DNA from: Lentimicrobiaceae bacterium
Lineage (GTDB): Bacteria; Bacteroidota; Bacteroidia; Bacteroidales; F082
Assembly (NCBI GenBank): GCA_015061335.1
Contig: SUWT01000001.1
Coordinates: forward strand, 1-64,000
DNA length: 64,000 nt
Direction: 5' to 3'
Part shown: positions 44,201-49,226 of the stretch, in pieces
Numbering within the stretch: the stretch's first letter is position 1
Layout: the number at the start of each line of letters is the position of its first letter
The notes under the pieces: model-generated
Told to the model about the DNA's origin: nothing
The model's input: only the letters and a program-made list of their open reading frames with translations
Database searches by the model: none
Translations under genes and position numbers: made by a program

Positions 44201-44205
44201 AATAA
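38296..44205 (+). CDS. Alpha-2-macroglobulin-like secreted protein, carrying in-frame repeat insertions
   Basis: A 1969-residue exported protein (signal 1-20, ending NLNAQ). The first 330 residues are helical, TPR-like. MG-type beta domains follow, with the A2M N-domain signature FFTDRAIYRPGQTVYFKG near 575. The A2M core is near 1210-1260 (YPNLMTNEDGSLTFSFTMPDALTRWNLMML), and a helical thioester-like domain with NGGWSWFKNMPESPFITQYIL lies near 1535. Bacterial relatives are periplasmic or surface protease traps. The thioester CxEQ motif is absent: the expected place reads GEHADVAF at 1429-1436, so covalent trapping is unlikely. The frame contains six heptamer arrays, a 12-bp repeat and two REP-like fragments, listed separately. 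They add strings such as NGQQTTD and SHQLSAVSGQSS, mostly within linkers by inference. Despite this the frame is open throughout. Confidence 0.88.
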   Translation: MKTNFLLITLLLIALSNLNAQSYNDLWKDVNKNLENRLPQSAETTLDKIEQKAVKENNQKELLKTFLYRFKIFSLQDENPIETSINFAKDNISRLHEPEKSLFNIAIASLYETYMIFNNNLIKNNIPIANSQQLIANSLNMKFWDEATFERVINNYYENALADIKSLQNNSAESYKDILAIKDITAEFDFKIEPTLYDYVLHKIIDYKINHGNSVETSLNGISELYQDLIDFDKSRNYDDAAIYNEINKLKYEYKTTDDYETYFNSLEKIKNENVNNPIVTSVMALQAEAVLSQQLTENGQQTSSTLAKAIDICDEAIRLFPNSTGAKQCSSIRSVVLRKELSFKMQSVVLPNQEISANISYKNLTNPHYRIYKLNQNELDELDGESKQDIVKTLLKKNYIVENEIELPTTTRQNSSKDDYNYEAIITNNFDFFLPSLECGIYFIMISKDDKFSKSEDNLPAIHAFQVSNLSFVTTKENNDFVVYVLDRDSGKPIKDVNVNIYKRTYDYKTREYVNTTIVDLISDKDGIVRLTDTEDNLFYINLSAESDRLLSDTYFHNYRNNEDGKLRESTTFFTDRAIYRPGQTVYFKGIILNENSEKKELAVGKETKVTLKDSNWQEVATQTFTTNEFGSFDGSFVVPENLSNGYFAISNESGSINFKVEEYKRPTFEITFENPDKSFKLNEEVELSGAVKAYAGFGLDNVNYNYTIVRRSYFPYRLWWYRNYDNNEKQIAFGDGTTDDEGNFKINFALVPDKDEKDKLPVYEYIVTVNATNAQGETQSKTYTLKASEIDLIIDIENQNEYVFKDSLDLINFTVKNLKENPVEAKIIRKIYKVNGQQTTDNSQQHCRDASSHLLTIIYEDNIDVNGKYGLFQNVNKNLGIGKYVVELISADNELAKTSVELTIIDYHSNKMPYETMCISYYDKKTAQPGDNVNFYLGSSADDVNVYYMIKYGDEVRHYGRKTISNKILTIPYKVKEEDRGEISFQAFFVKNNTINIVTHNVAIPYDNLKLDIRLDVERDNLLPGAEERWNLTVRNYDYGDDYGDDYDAGVANVLASMYDAFLDVFAKNSWELNTMPDTKHSVMPRSDDGFDNFSCSTENQYFRYYELFSYYLLSDLSLMPVSSYRGFVISARDVMAMPAYARESVGVKVGGVTNDNDGIVMEIESFPEEEIADAGVYKIVQTEINNEENQEPLVRENFNETAFFYPNLMTNEDGSLTFSFTMPDALTRWNLMMLAYTKDLKVGTLNKTFTTSKPLMIMSDMPRFCYENDTLWLVANVIKTTDNGQQTTDFEHAIAKLEIFDALTMQPLDLILSEQEIIIDDIPEGGSKSVRWKVGIKNDETNLLALRFSVTSENFSDAEQRLLPILSDEVFMTETYPITVEANSEKTFDFDFNNENERDQSVTLNYCSNPVWYAIQALPYLSQETGEHADVAFNIFYANSLASYIAHNIPNLLNYIKKWEIETPDALMSQLQKDENLKAIMLQETPWVMEAKTEAEQKSRIANLFDIDALRNQTDEALNLINEKQSVNGGWSWFKNMPESPFITQYILGGFGRLYKMNVIDSLTAMQQDMAEVISKKAIDFLCDDIVEYYDFYKDYKKLYISNSLTINELYALSFFDFEEDSKYKTAKNFLIKRLEEDWRDFDFATQAKSALILYREGNRNAAELIMKSLKERAQYNEVTGMYWNNGSTYIGSVTHISEQAIIMEAFREIAPDKDMLDEMMIWLLSNKRANMWENARSSVDAIYAILTVSHQLSAVSGQSSVIIKVQGSELDVQGSDDIFIQKYWDAEEMKDIDNLTIDNKSDNMVWGGLFRQYFVSVDEVRKHESPLKVERELYVERVNENGAYLVPIEETDIKVGDKIVVNLTFEASQDMEFVFLKDLRAACLEPTEQLSRYKYSDGMFYYQSNSDTFMGFYFDNVTKGKHQVSYSMYVTKEGSFSNGYALIQCMYAPEFSGYSEGMRILVLSK
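38674..38708 (+). repeat. In-frame heptamer array 1 (CYAAYAG x5)
   Basis: CCAATAG, CCAATAG, CCAACAG, CTAATAG, CTAACAG, exactly five 7-mers, translated as IANSQQLIANS. Lies in the N-terminal helical region of the alpha-2-macroglobulin-like protein. Confidence 0.9.
38938..38963 (+). repeat. REP-like GTAGAGACG fragment inside coding sequence
   Basis: GTAGAGACGTCATTGAATGGCATCTC, given here as two parts GTAGAGACGTCATT and GAATGGCATCTC, has imperfect inverted ends (GAGACGTCA with TGGCATCTC, 7 of 9). It begins exactly like the elements at 219 and 34697 and encodes VETSLNGIS. Confidence 0.55.
39172..39199 (+). repeat. In-frame heptamer array 2 (NRNYAAC-type x4)
   Basis: AGTCAAC, AGTTAAC, AGAAAAC, GGACAAC, then AGACTTC as a decayed fifth unit. 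Encodes SQQLTENGQQTS. Confidence 0.75.
40800..40870 (+). repeat. In-frame heptamer array 3 plus degenerate REP-like element
   Basis: GGTCAAC, GGACAAC, AGACAAC, GGACAAC, AGTCAAC at 40800-40834, encoding NGQQTTDNSQQ. A GTAGGGATGCGTC segment follows at 40841 and ends with CTCCTTAC, forming weak inverted ends. Array and palindrome lie side by side, as they do at 221-418 and 34683-34755. Confidence 0.85.
41413..41445 (+). repeat. In-frame 12-bp tandem repeat (GACTATGGCGAT)
   Basis: Two perfect copies plus a partial third, encoding DYGDDYGDDYDAG. Its complement contains CGCCATAG, as in the hexanucleotide array at 295-382. Confidence 0.85.
42140..42167 (+). repeat. In-frame heptamer array 4 (RGACAAC x4)
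   Basis: AGACAAC, AGACAAC, GGACAAC, AGACAAC, then AGACTTT. Encodes TTDNGQQTTD. Almost identical in sequence to array 3, 1.3 kb upstream. Confidence 0.9.
43547..43588 (+). repeat. In-frame heptamer array 5 (CNNTCAG x6)
   Basis: CTGTTAG, CCATCAG, CTATCAG, CTGTCAG, CGGTCAG, TCGTCAG. Exactly 42 bp, adding 14 residues that read VSHQLSAVSGQSSV. Confidence 0.92.
43597..43631 (+). repeat. In-frame heptamer array 6 (AAGGTTC)
   Basis: AAGGTTC twice, two degenerate 7-mers (AGAACTT, GATGTTC), then AAGGTTC. Encodes VQGSELDVQGSD. It lies 8 bp after array 5 but has a different unit; its complement GAACCTT resembles the ACCTTAA units at 63649-63746. Confidence 0.88.
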
Positions 44206-44250
44206 GCGAAATCATCTTAATTTTTAGAGAGGAGATCTCAAAAAAAATTG

Positions 44251-44258
44251 TATCTTTG
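44251..44258 (+). promoter_or_regulatory. -7 box TATCTTTG for the pseudouridine synthase
   Basis: Perfect TAnnTTTG box 30 bp before ATG 44289. It shows that the in-frame upstream extension of this reading frame is not translated. No clear -33 TTTG. Confidence 0.7.
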
Positions 44259-44288
44259 CAGCCCAAAAATGTAATTTTTCACATTGAC

Positions 44289-45521
44289 ATGAACAACGAA
44301 GGAAACAAGGGCAAACGTCAGCGTATTGCCACAAGAAAGACTGCCGGTGTGCGCAGATTCAGTGAAGAGAGATTAGAGCAGTTTGAAAGAGAGCAGGCTT
44401 CTCGCCGCGATGGTGATGAGAGAAGACCAAGTTTCAAGAAATTTGGTGACGAACCTGCAAGAGAAAGAAGATATGATGACAGAAGAGACTCGGGCTTTGC
44501 ACCTAGAGGAGGTAAGAAGTTTGGAGACAGACCTGTCAGGGAAAGAAGAGAAGATCGCGATGAGAATCGTGGCTTCAGAGGTTCCGATGAACGCCGTTCT
44601 AGGAAGGGCTTCGGCGAGAGTCGTGACAATGACAACCCTTACGGTAATCGTCGTAATGCTAGAGGTGCGGCTCGTAATGAGCGTGACTTTGACAACAGAG
44701 CCCGTCGTGACGATGGCGCGGAACGTAAAGGTGGTGAACGTCGTGGAGGCGGTGGCGGCTTCAAGAGAAGAGAAAAGGACCCTCTTTATGACAGACCAAA
44801 AGCTACAGGACTTATTCGTCTTAACAAGTATCTGGCTGACTCTGGTATATGCTCACGTCGTGAAGCAGACGACCTTATCCTCGCCGGCGCAGTGTCGGTA
44901 AATGGAGTGGTGGTGACAGAGCTCGGTACAAAAGTCAATACCACCGATAAAGTGGTTTATGGCGGTGAAACCCTTAACCGCGAAAAACTTCGCTATGTGC
45001 TCCTTAACAAACCTAAAGGCGTTATCACAACATCCGATGACCCATACGAACGTCATACCGTCATGGAACTCGTAGAAGGTGCCTGTAATGAACGTATCTA
45101 TCCTGTGGGAAGACTGGATAGAAATACTATAGGACTCCTACTTCTCACCAACGATGGAGACCTCGCGAAAACACTCACCCACCCAAGTCATGAAGTGACA
45201 AAATTGTACCACGCTACACTGGATAAACCTCTTACTAAGAATGACTTGGCTAAAATTAGAGAAGGCTTGGTGTTAGAAGATGGTCCTATAGAAGTCGATG
45301 CAATTGACTGGGTCGTTGATGATCCAACAAAACGTGAAGTGGGTATTGAAATTCACTCCGGACGTAACCATATAGTGAGACGTATCTTCGAAAGCCTCGG
45401 ATATGAAGTCGTTAAACTTGATAGAGTGATGTTCGCCGGACTTACAAAACAAAACCTCCCACGCGGTCACTGGAGATTCCTTACCAATGCTGAAATCAGC
45501 ATGTTGAAAAGAATAAAATAA
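44289..45521 (+). CDS. rRNA pseudouridine synthase (RsuA/RluB family) with disordered basic N-terminus
   Basis: A 410-residue enzyme that isomerises uridine in ribosomal RNA. The core starts near 175 with an S4 RNA-binding domain (IRLNKYLADSGICSRREADDLI), followed by the catalytic domain with VGRLDRNTIGLLLLTNDGDL, whose Asp is the nucleophile. The family end GRNHIVRRIFESLGYEVVKLDRVMFAGL completes it. The first 170 residues are low-complexity Arg/Asp/Gly, with recurring KKFGDxPxRERRxD units and RGG-like stretches, probably unstructured RNA-binding sequence. Such tails are common in Bacteroidota RluB-like proteins. The start is ATG 44289, behind the promoter at 44251. RluB (23S rRNA) is the likeliest identity, but RsuA/RluE cannot be excluded. 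Confidence 0.88.
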   Translation: MNNEGNKGKRQRIATRKTAGVRRFSEERLEQFEREQASRRDGDERRPSFKKFGDEPARERRYDDRRDSGFAPRGGKKFGDRPVRERREDRDENRGFRGSDERRSRKGFGESRDNDNPYGNRRNARGAARNERDFDNRARRDDGAERKGGERRGGGGGFKRREKDPLYDRPKATGLIRLNKYLADSGICSRREADDLILAGAVSVNGVVVTELGTKVNTTDKVVYGGETLNREKLRYVLLNKPKGVITTSDDPYERHTVMELVEGACNERIYPVGRLDRNTIGLLLLTNDGDLAKTLTHPSHEVTKLYHATLDKPLTKNDLAKIREGLVLEDGPIEVDAIDWVVDDPTKREVGIEIHSGRNHIVRRIFESLGYEVVKLDRVMFAGLTKQNLPRGHWRFLTNAEISMLKRIK

Positions 45522-45527
45522 AAAAAT

Positions 45528-45571
45528 AAAAAAGGCTGAATCATCAATATATGTGTTTTCAGCCTTTTTTT
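45528..45571. terminator. Bidirectional rho-independent terminator
   Basis: AAAAAAGGCTGAA (45528-45540) pairs perfectly with 45558-45570, followed by T. It stands 7 bp after the synthase stop and would work in either direction. Confidence 0.9.
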
Positions 45572-45632
45572 ATCTTTATCTGTAATTAGTTTAAATTTTA
45601 ACCAAAAACCATTAATTGTAGCTTTCTTTTCC

Positions 45633-45640
45633 TATATTTG
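45633..45640 (+). promoter_or_regulatory. -7 box TATATTTG for the T9SS protein gene
   Basis: TAnnTTTG box 15 bp before the ATG, so the leader is very short. TTG at 45616-45618 may serve as -33, at slightly short spacing. Confidence 0.6.
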
Positions 45641-45654
45641 CAAAAATATTCATC

Positions 45655-47706
45655 ATGAAAAAAGCATTATCATTACTACTTGCATTGTTTATTACAATGG
45701 TAGTATCTTCACAAACAAAAGGTTTGTTATTAACAGAGTCATTCGATTCAGATATAATACCCGAGGGTTGGTATATAGCTGATGACGGGACTGAAAACTG
45801 GTCTATATCTACTAGCGCCAAATCGGGTGGAACCCCGAATGAGTTGTGCCTCAACTGGGCTCCTGAATTCTACGGGACAACACGTCTCGTTATGCCACCT
45901 CTTGACCTAAGTGGTATCTCTAGCGTCTTGGTGTCGTTCAAACATTATCACGATAACTATATCGGCGAAAATCTGCTGGGAATAGCAACATCGTCTGACA
46001 ATGGCGTGACATGGAATAGCGCATGGTCTCAGATTTATATCGATATTCAGGCCTTTGACGAAAATCATGTCATCACAACTCCTGATATGAATAAGGATAA
46101 CGTCTTGATATGTATATATTTTGAAGGTAATTCTTATCTCTTTAATAATTGGTTCTTCGATGATATTCAGGTTTATGATCAAGAGGAGTTAGATGCCAAT
46201 GTCCTAAGTATTGACATGCCAAAATTCATCCCTAAAGGCGAGAACGAGATACAATTTACCGTTCAAAATCTGGGTTCAACAAATATTGAAACTTTTGATG
46301 CTGAGCTTTCCTTTAGTAATGATGACATGATCTTGAGCCAAACTTTCCAAACGAATCTGGCTCCTTTCGAAACGGCGCAATTTACATTTGGAACGCATTA
46401 TTTCGACATTACAGATCCTTTCACTGTTACGGCTAATGTCTATTCCGTTAACGGTACGGATGATGATGATAATAGCAATAATGTCTTGGAAAAAGATATT
46501 AATGTGGCTTTGGGTTCTAGCGAAAGAGTGGTGCTGATAGAGCATTTTACAAGTTCTTCATGTACATATCCATGTATTCCGACAAATCAGAGCATGGATG
46601 CCCTCACTAATGCTAACCCTGGAGAATATTCGTATGTTAAATATGCTATTGACATCCCGGCTCCCGGTGATCCTTATTGCTCAGAAGATAATATGGCAAG
46701 AAAGTCGTATTACGCAGTATCAGGTGTTCCTCAGGTATTCCTCGATGCCGCTGATCAAGGCTATGGACCAGCATCACAACAGTCGTTCGACCTTGCAGGC
46801 AATGTGCCGGCTTATGTTGATATCAGAGGTAGCTTTGATGTGGAAGATAATACGATAAATGTTATCGCTGATTTTATGTCATACGTCAATATCGATAATG
46901 TAAGAGCCTTTGTCGCTGTGAACGAAAAAACTACAACAGAAAATATTGGTAATGATGAAGAAACAGAATATCATCATATCTTGATGAAAATGTTGGAAAA
47001 TGCCGATGGTAATGAGATCAGTATTGTCGCGGGTAAATATCAGCGCCTTGAGATGTCTTACGATTTGTCTTCTACTTACGTGGAGGAAATGAATGACCTG
47101 GAGGTGACTTTGTGGTTACAGGATTATACAACAAAAGAGGTCTATAATAGCAAATTCGCATACGAATATGCCGAACATTGTTATCCTGTACAAAATGTAG
47201 AGGCATTGGCTAATCTGGAATGCATACAGATGCTCTCGATATTGTGGGACGCTCCAGAACAAGGGAATCCTATAGGATATAATATTTATGTGGATGGAGT
47301 GCTGATAGAAGAGAACTATCAAAATACTTATTATGAAAATCCTGATATCGCCTATATATTTGAAGATTCTTATCTACATACAGCAGAGATAGTGGCTGTC
47401 TATGAAAACAACATGACATCAGTTGCAGTGCCTTCAATAGTAAATGTAACAACGGGATTGAATGATCTGAATAATAATGTCAGTTGTCAATTATATCCGA
47501 ATCCTGCGGATAATTGCGTGAAAATCACAGGAGATAATATAAAATCTGTAAATGTATATAATTGTATCGGAAGTCTGATCTATAAATCTGAAATACTAAA
47601 CGATAATATTGAACTAAACACTGGAAATTATAGTTCAGGCTTATATCTTGTTGAGATACAATCTACTGAAGGATTTATTAAAACTATAAAACTGGTAATA
47701 GAATAA
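45655..47706 (+). CDS. T9SS-secreted Omp28-like protein with thioredoxin-like domain
   Basis: A 683-residue secreted protein. Signal peptide 1-19 (ending VVSSQ). Residues about 25-175 are a jelly-roll (MAM/choice-of-anchor type: ESFDSDIIPEGWYIADDGTENWSI to NNWFFDDIQVY). About 180-290 is a CARDB-like Ig domain (FTVQNLGSTNIETFDAELSF). About 290-500 matches Omp28-type thioredoxin-like proteins (VVLIEHFTSSSCTYPCIPTNQ, a CxxxC in place of CxxC, and SGVPQVFLDAAD). An FN3-like module is next (NVEALANLECIQMLSILWDAPEQGNPIGYNIYVDG), and the last 75 residues are a T9SS sorting domain (LYPNPADNCVKI to TIKLVIE). Surface location is inferred; function unknown. Confidence 0.85.
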   Translation: MKKALSLLLALFITMVVSSQTKGLLLTESFDSDIIPEGWYIADDGTENWSISTSAKSGGTPNELCLNWAPEFYGTTRLVMPPLDLSGISSVLVSFKHYHDNYIGENLLGIATSSDNGVTWNSAWSQIYIDIQAFDENHVITTPDMNKDNVLICIYFEGNSYLFNNWFFDDIQVYDQEELDANVLSIDMPKFIPKGENEIQFTVQNLGSTNIETFDAELSFSNDDMILSQTFQTNLAPFETAQFTFGTHYFDITDPFTVTANVYSVNGTDDDDNSNNVLEKDINVALGSSERVVLIEHFTSSSCTYPCIPTNQSMDALTNANPGEYSYVKYAIDIPAPGDPYCSEDNMARKSYYAVSGVPQVFLDAADQGYGPASQQSFDLAGNVPAYVDIRGSFDVEDNTINVIADFMSYVNIDNVRAFVAVNEKTTTENIGNDEETEYHHILMKMLENADGNEISIVAGKYQRLEMSYDLSSTYVEEMNDLEVTLWLQDYTTKEVYNSKFAYEYAEHCYPVQNVEALANLECIQMLSILWDAPEQGNPIGYNIYVDGVLIEENYQNTYYENPDIAYIFEDSYLHTAEIVAVYENNMTSVAVPSIVNVTTGLNDLNNNVSCQLYPNPADNCVKITGDNIKSVNVYNCIGSLIYKSEILNDNIELNTGNYSSGLYLVEIQSTEGFIKTIKLVIE

Positions 47707-47712
47707 TTAACT

Positions 47713-47748
47713 TGCTAAGGACTGAGTCGTTTGTCTTGGTCCTTAGCA
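47713..47748. terminator. Hairpin between two T9SS cargo genes
   Basis: TGCTAAGGAC (47713-47722) pairs perfectly with GTCCTTAGCA (47739-47748), 16-base loop. It has no U-tract, so it may be an attenuator or stabilising hairpin instead of a full terminator. Confidence 0.55.
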
Positions 47749-47764
47749 TTAATCAAAAACCAAA

Positions 47765-49054
47765 ATGAAACATCTTTTTCTTGCATTTCTTTTATTGTTA
47801 ACATTTTATGCTTATTCAAACGATACCATCGTGGTGATGCAGTATAATCTGCTCTATTATGGTCAGAATAATAATTGGTGTAACGATCAGAACAACGATT
47901 TAGGGACAAAAAATCTTTATATAAGAACGATTTTAAATGAGGTGAAACCTGATATTCTGACGGTATGCGAATTTGGGAAGGATGAGGCGTTATTGGATGT
48001 TTTTTTAGATAATAATTTGAATGTTAATGGAATAAATTCATGGAAATCATCTTCTGTTATCAATAATGCAAACTCAAATATTATAAATGCCATTTTTTAT
48101 AATTCTGATAAATTACGCATGAAGAAACATTCTGTGGCGCAGTCGTATCTTCGTGATATTGATGTTTTTGAGATGTATTTCAACACTGACGGGCTTGTTT
48201 GGGGTGATACCATAGACCTGATATGTGTTGTCGCACATTTGAAGTCTAGTTCTGGTACACAAAATGAAAATAAACGTAAAATTATGATTGAGAATACATT
48301 GGAGTATTTGGAGTATAATTGTCCAGATGAGAATATTTTGCTTATGGGTGATTTTAATTTTTATTCTTCTGATGAGGAAGCTTATCAGTTGATGACAGAT
48401 AGTTATCTTTATCCTAGAGCGTATTTTGTCGATCCTCTTGTTGATTATGCTATTGGTCATTGGCATAATAATTCTGATTTTCAGCGATATCACACGCAAT
48501 CGACTAATTTAGAAGGAAGTAATTGTGGTTCTGGCGGAGGCTTGGACGATCGTTTCGATTTTATCATGATGTCTCCAAAGATTAGTGCCGGAACCGATGG
48601 CGTTAAATATGTTAATGGTTCGTATTGTGCTTTGGGACAAGACGGGAAACATTTTAATAATAGTGTGAATGCCGAGCCTTATAATACAGAATTGTCGAAG
48701 GAAATCTTAGATGCCTTATATCATAATTCTGATCATCTTCCGGTACTGATGAGGCTTGATGTAAATGCCGATATTGGAGTGGATAATGATAATGATTCAT
48801 ATTTTAATGTCCTTATTTCTCCTAATCCAGCTAAAGATATTTTGAAACTATATATTGACTATGATAAGGATGCTATTGCTAAGATAATGATATTTAATAT
48901 TTTAGGTGAGAATGTCCTGCTTGATGAAATTCAATATTCTCATGCGCAGAAAGAATATTATCTTGACATTGAGCAACTTCGTTCCGGAATGTATTTTGTG
49001 AATATCATGCTGGAGGAAGTACATTCCGGAATGATGAAGTTAATCGTAGAATAG
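47765..49054 (+). CDS. T9SS-secreted endonuclease/exonuclease/phosphatase-family protein
   Basis: A 429-residue secreted protein of the DNase I-like EEP fold. Signal peptide 1-18 (ending FYAYS). MQYNLLYYG is the N-terminal metal-binding block, KPDILTVCEFG the Glu block, VVAHLKSS the His block, ILLMGDFNFYSSDEEAY the Asp/Asn block, and HNSDHLPVLMRL the terminal His block. All catalytic positions of the family are thus present, so it is probably active on nucleic acid or a phosphoester. The end (ISPNPAKDILKLYI to GMMKLIVE) is a T9SS sorting domain. A secreted nuclease for phosphate or nucleoside scavenging is a plausible role. Its 3' end overlaps the antisense Cys-rich gene by 15 bp. Confidence 0.86.
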   Translation: MKHLFLAFLLLLTFYAYSNDTIVVMQYNLLYYGQNNNWCNDQNNDLGTKNLYIRTILNEVKPDILTVCEFGKDEALLDVFLDNNLNVNGINSWKSSSVINNANSNIINAIFYNSDKLRMKKHSVAQSYLRDIDVFEMYFNTDGLVWGDTIDLICVVAHLKSSSGTQNENKRKIMIENTLEYLEYNCPDENILLMGDFNFYSSDEEAYQLMTDSYLYPRAYFVDPLVDYAIGHWHNNSDFQRYHTQSTNLEGSNCGSGGGLDDRFDFIMMSPKISAGTDGVKYVNGSYCALGQDGKHFNNSVNAEPYNTELSKEILDALYHNSDHLPVLMRLDVNADIGVDNDNDSYFNVLISPNPAKDILKLYIDYDKDAIAKIMIFNILGENVLLDEIQYSHAQKEYYLDIEQLRSGMYFVNIMLEEVHSGMMKLIVE

Positions 49055-49210
49055 CTGCCGACCTTCTATATCTCTCCTGCAATTCTTAACGCAACAACTA
49101 CAGTCGCCACAGGATTTTTTATTTCCTTTCTTTATCTTCTTAACAACAGAACAGACTGCATACAATGCCGCCATAACTATTATTGTATATACTATTATTT
49201 CTTGTATCAT
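49040..49210 (-). CDS. Small FeoB-associated Cys-rich membrane protein
   Basis: A 56-residue protein. MIQEIIVYTIIVMAALYAV is one membrane helix, followed by a basic stretch (KKIKKGNKK) and a cysteine cluster SCGDCSCCVKNC. This matches the small FeoB-associated Cys-rich proteins that sit next to feoB in many Bacteroidota and Firmicutes, taking a place like that of FeoC. It starts 16 bp after the feoAB stop on the same strand, so it belongs to that transcript. Its last 15 bp overlap the opposite-strand nuclease gene. Confidence 0.88.
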   Translation of the reverse strand: MIQEIIVYTIIVMAALYAVCSVVKKIKKGNKKSCGDCSCCVKNCRRDIEGRQLFYD

Positions 49211-49226
49211 TATGATAGCTATTAGA

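Noticed and set aside
44139..44288. Upstream in-frame extension of the pseudouridine synthase frame (50 codons)
   Set aside because: It lies within the end of the alpha-2-macroglobulin-like gene and spans the TATCTTTG promoter box; ATG 44289 gives the normal beginning.
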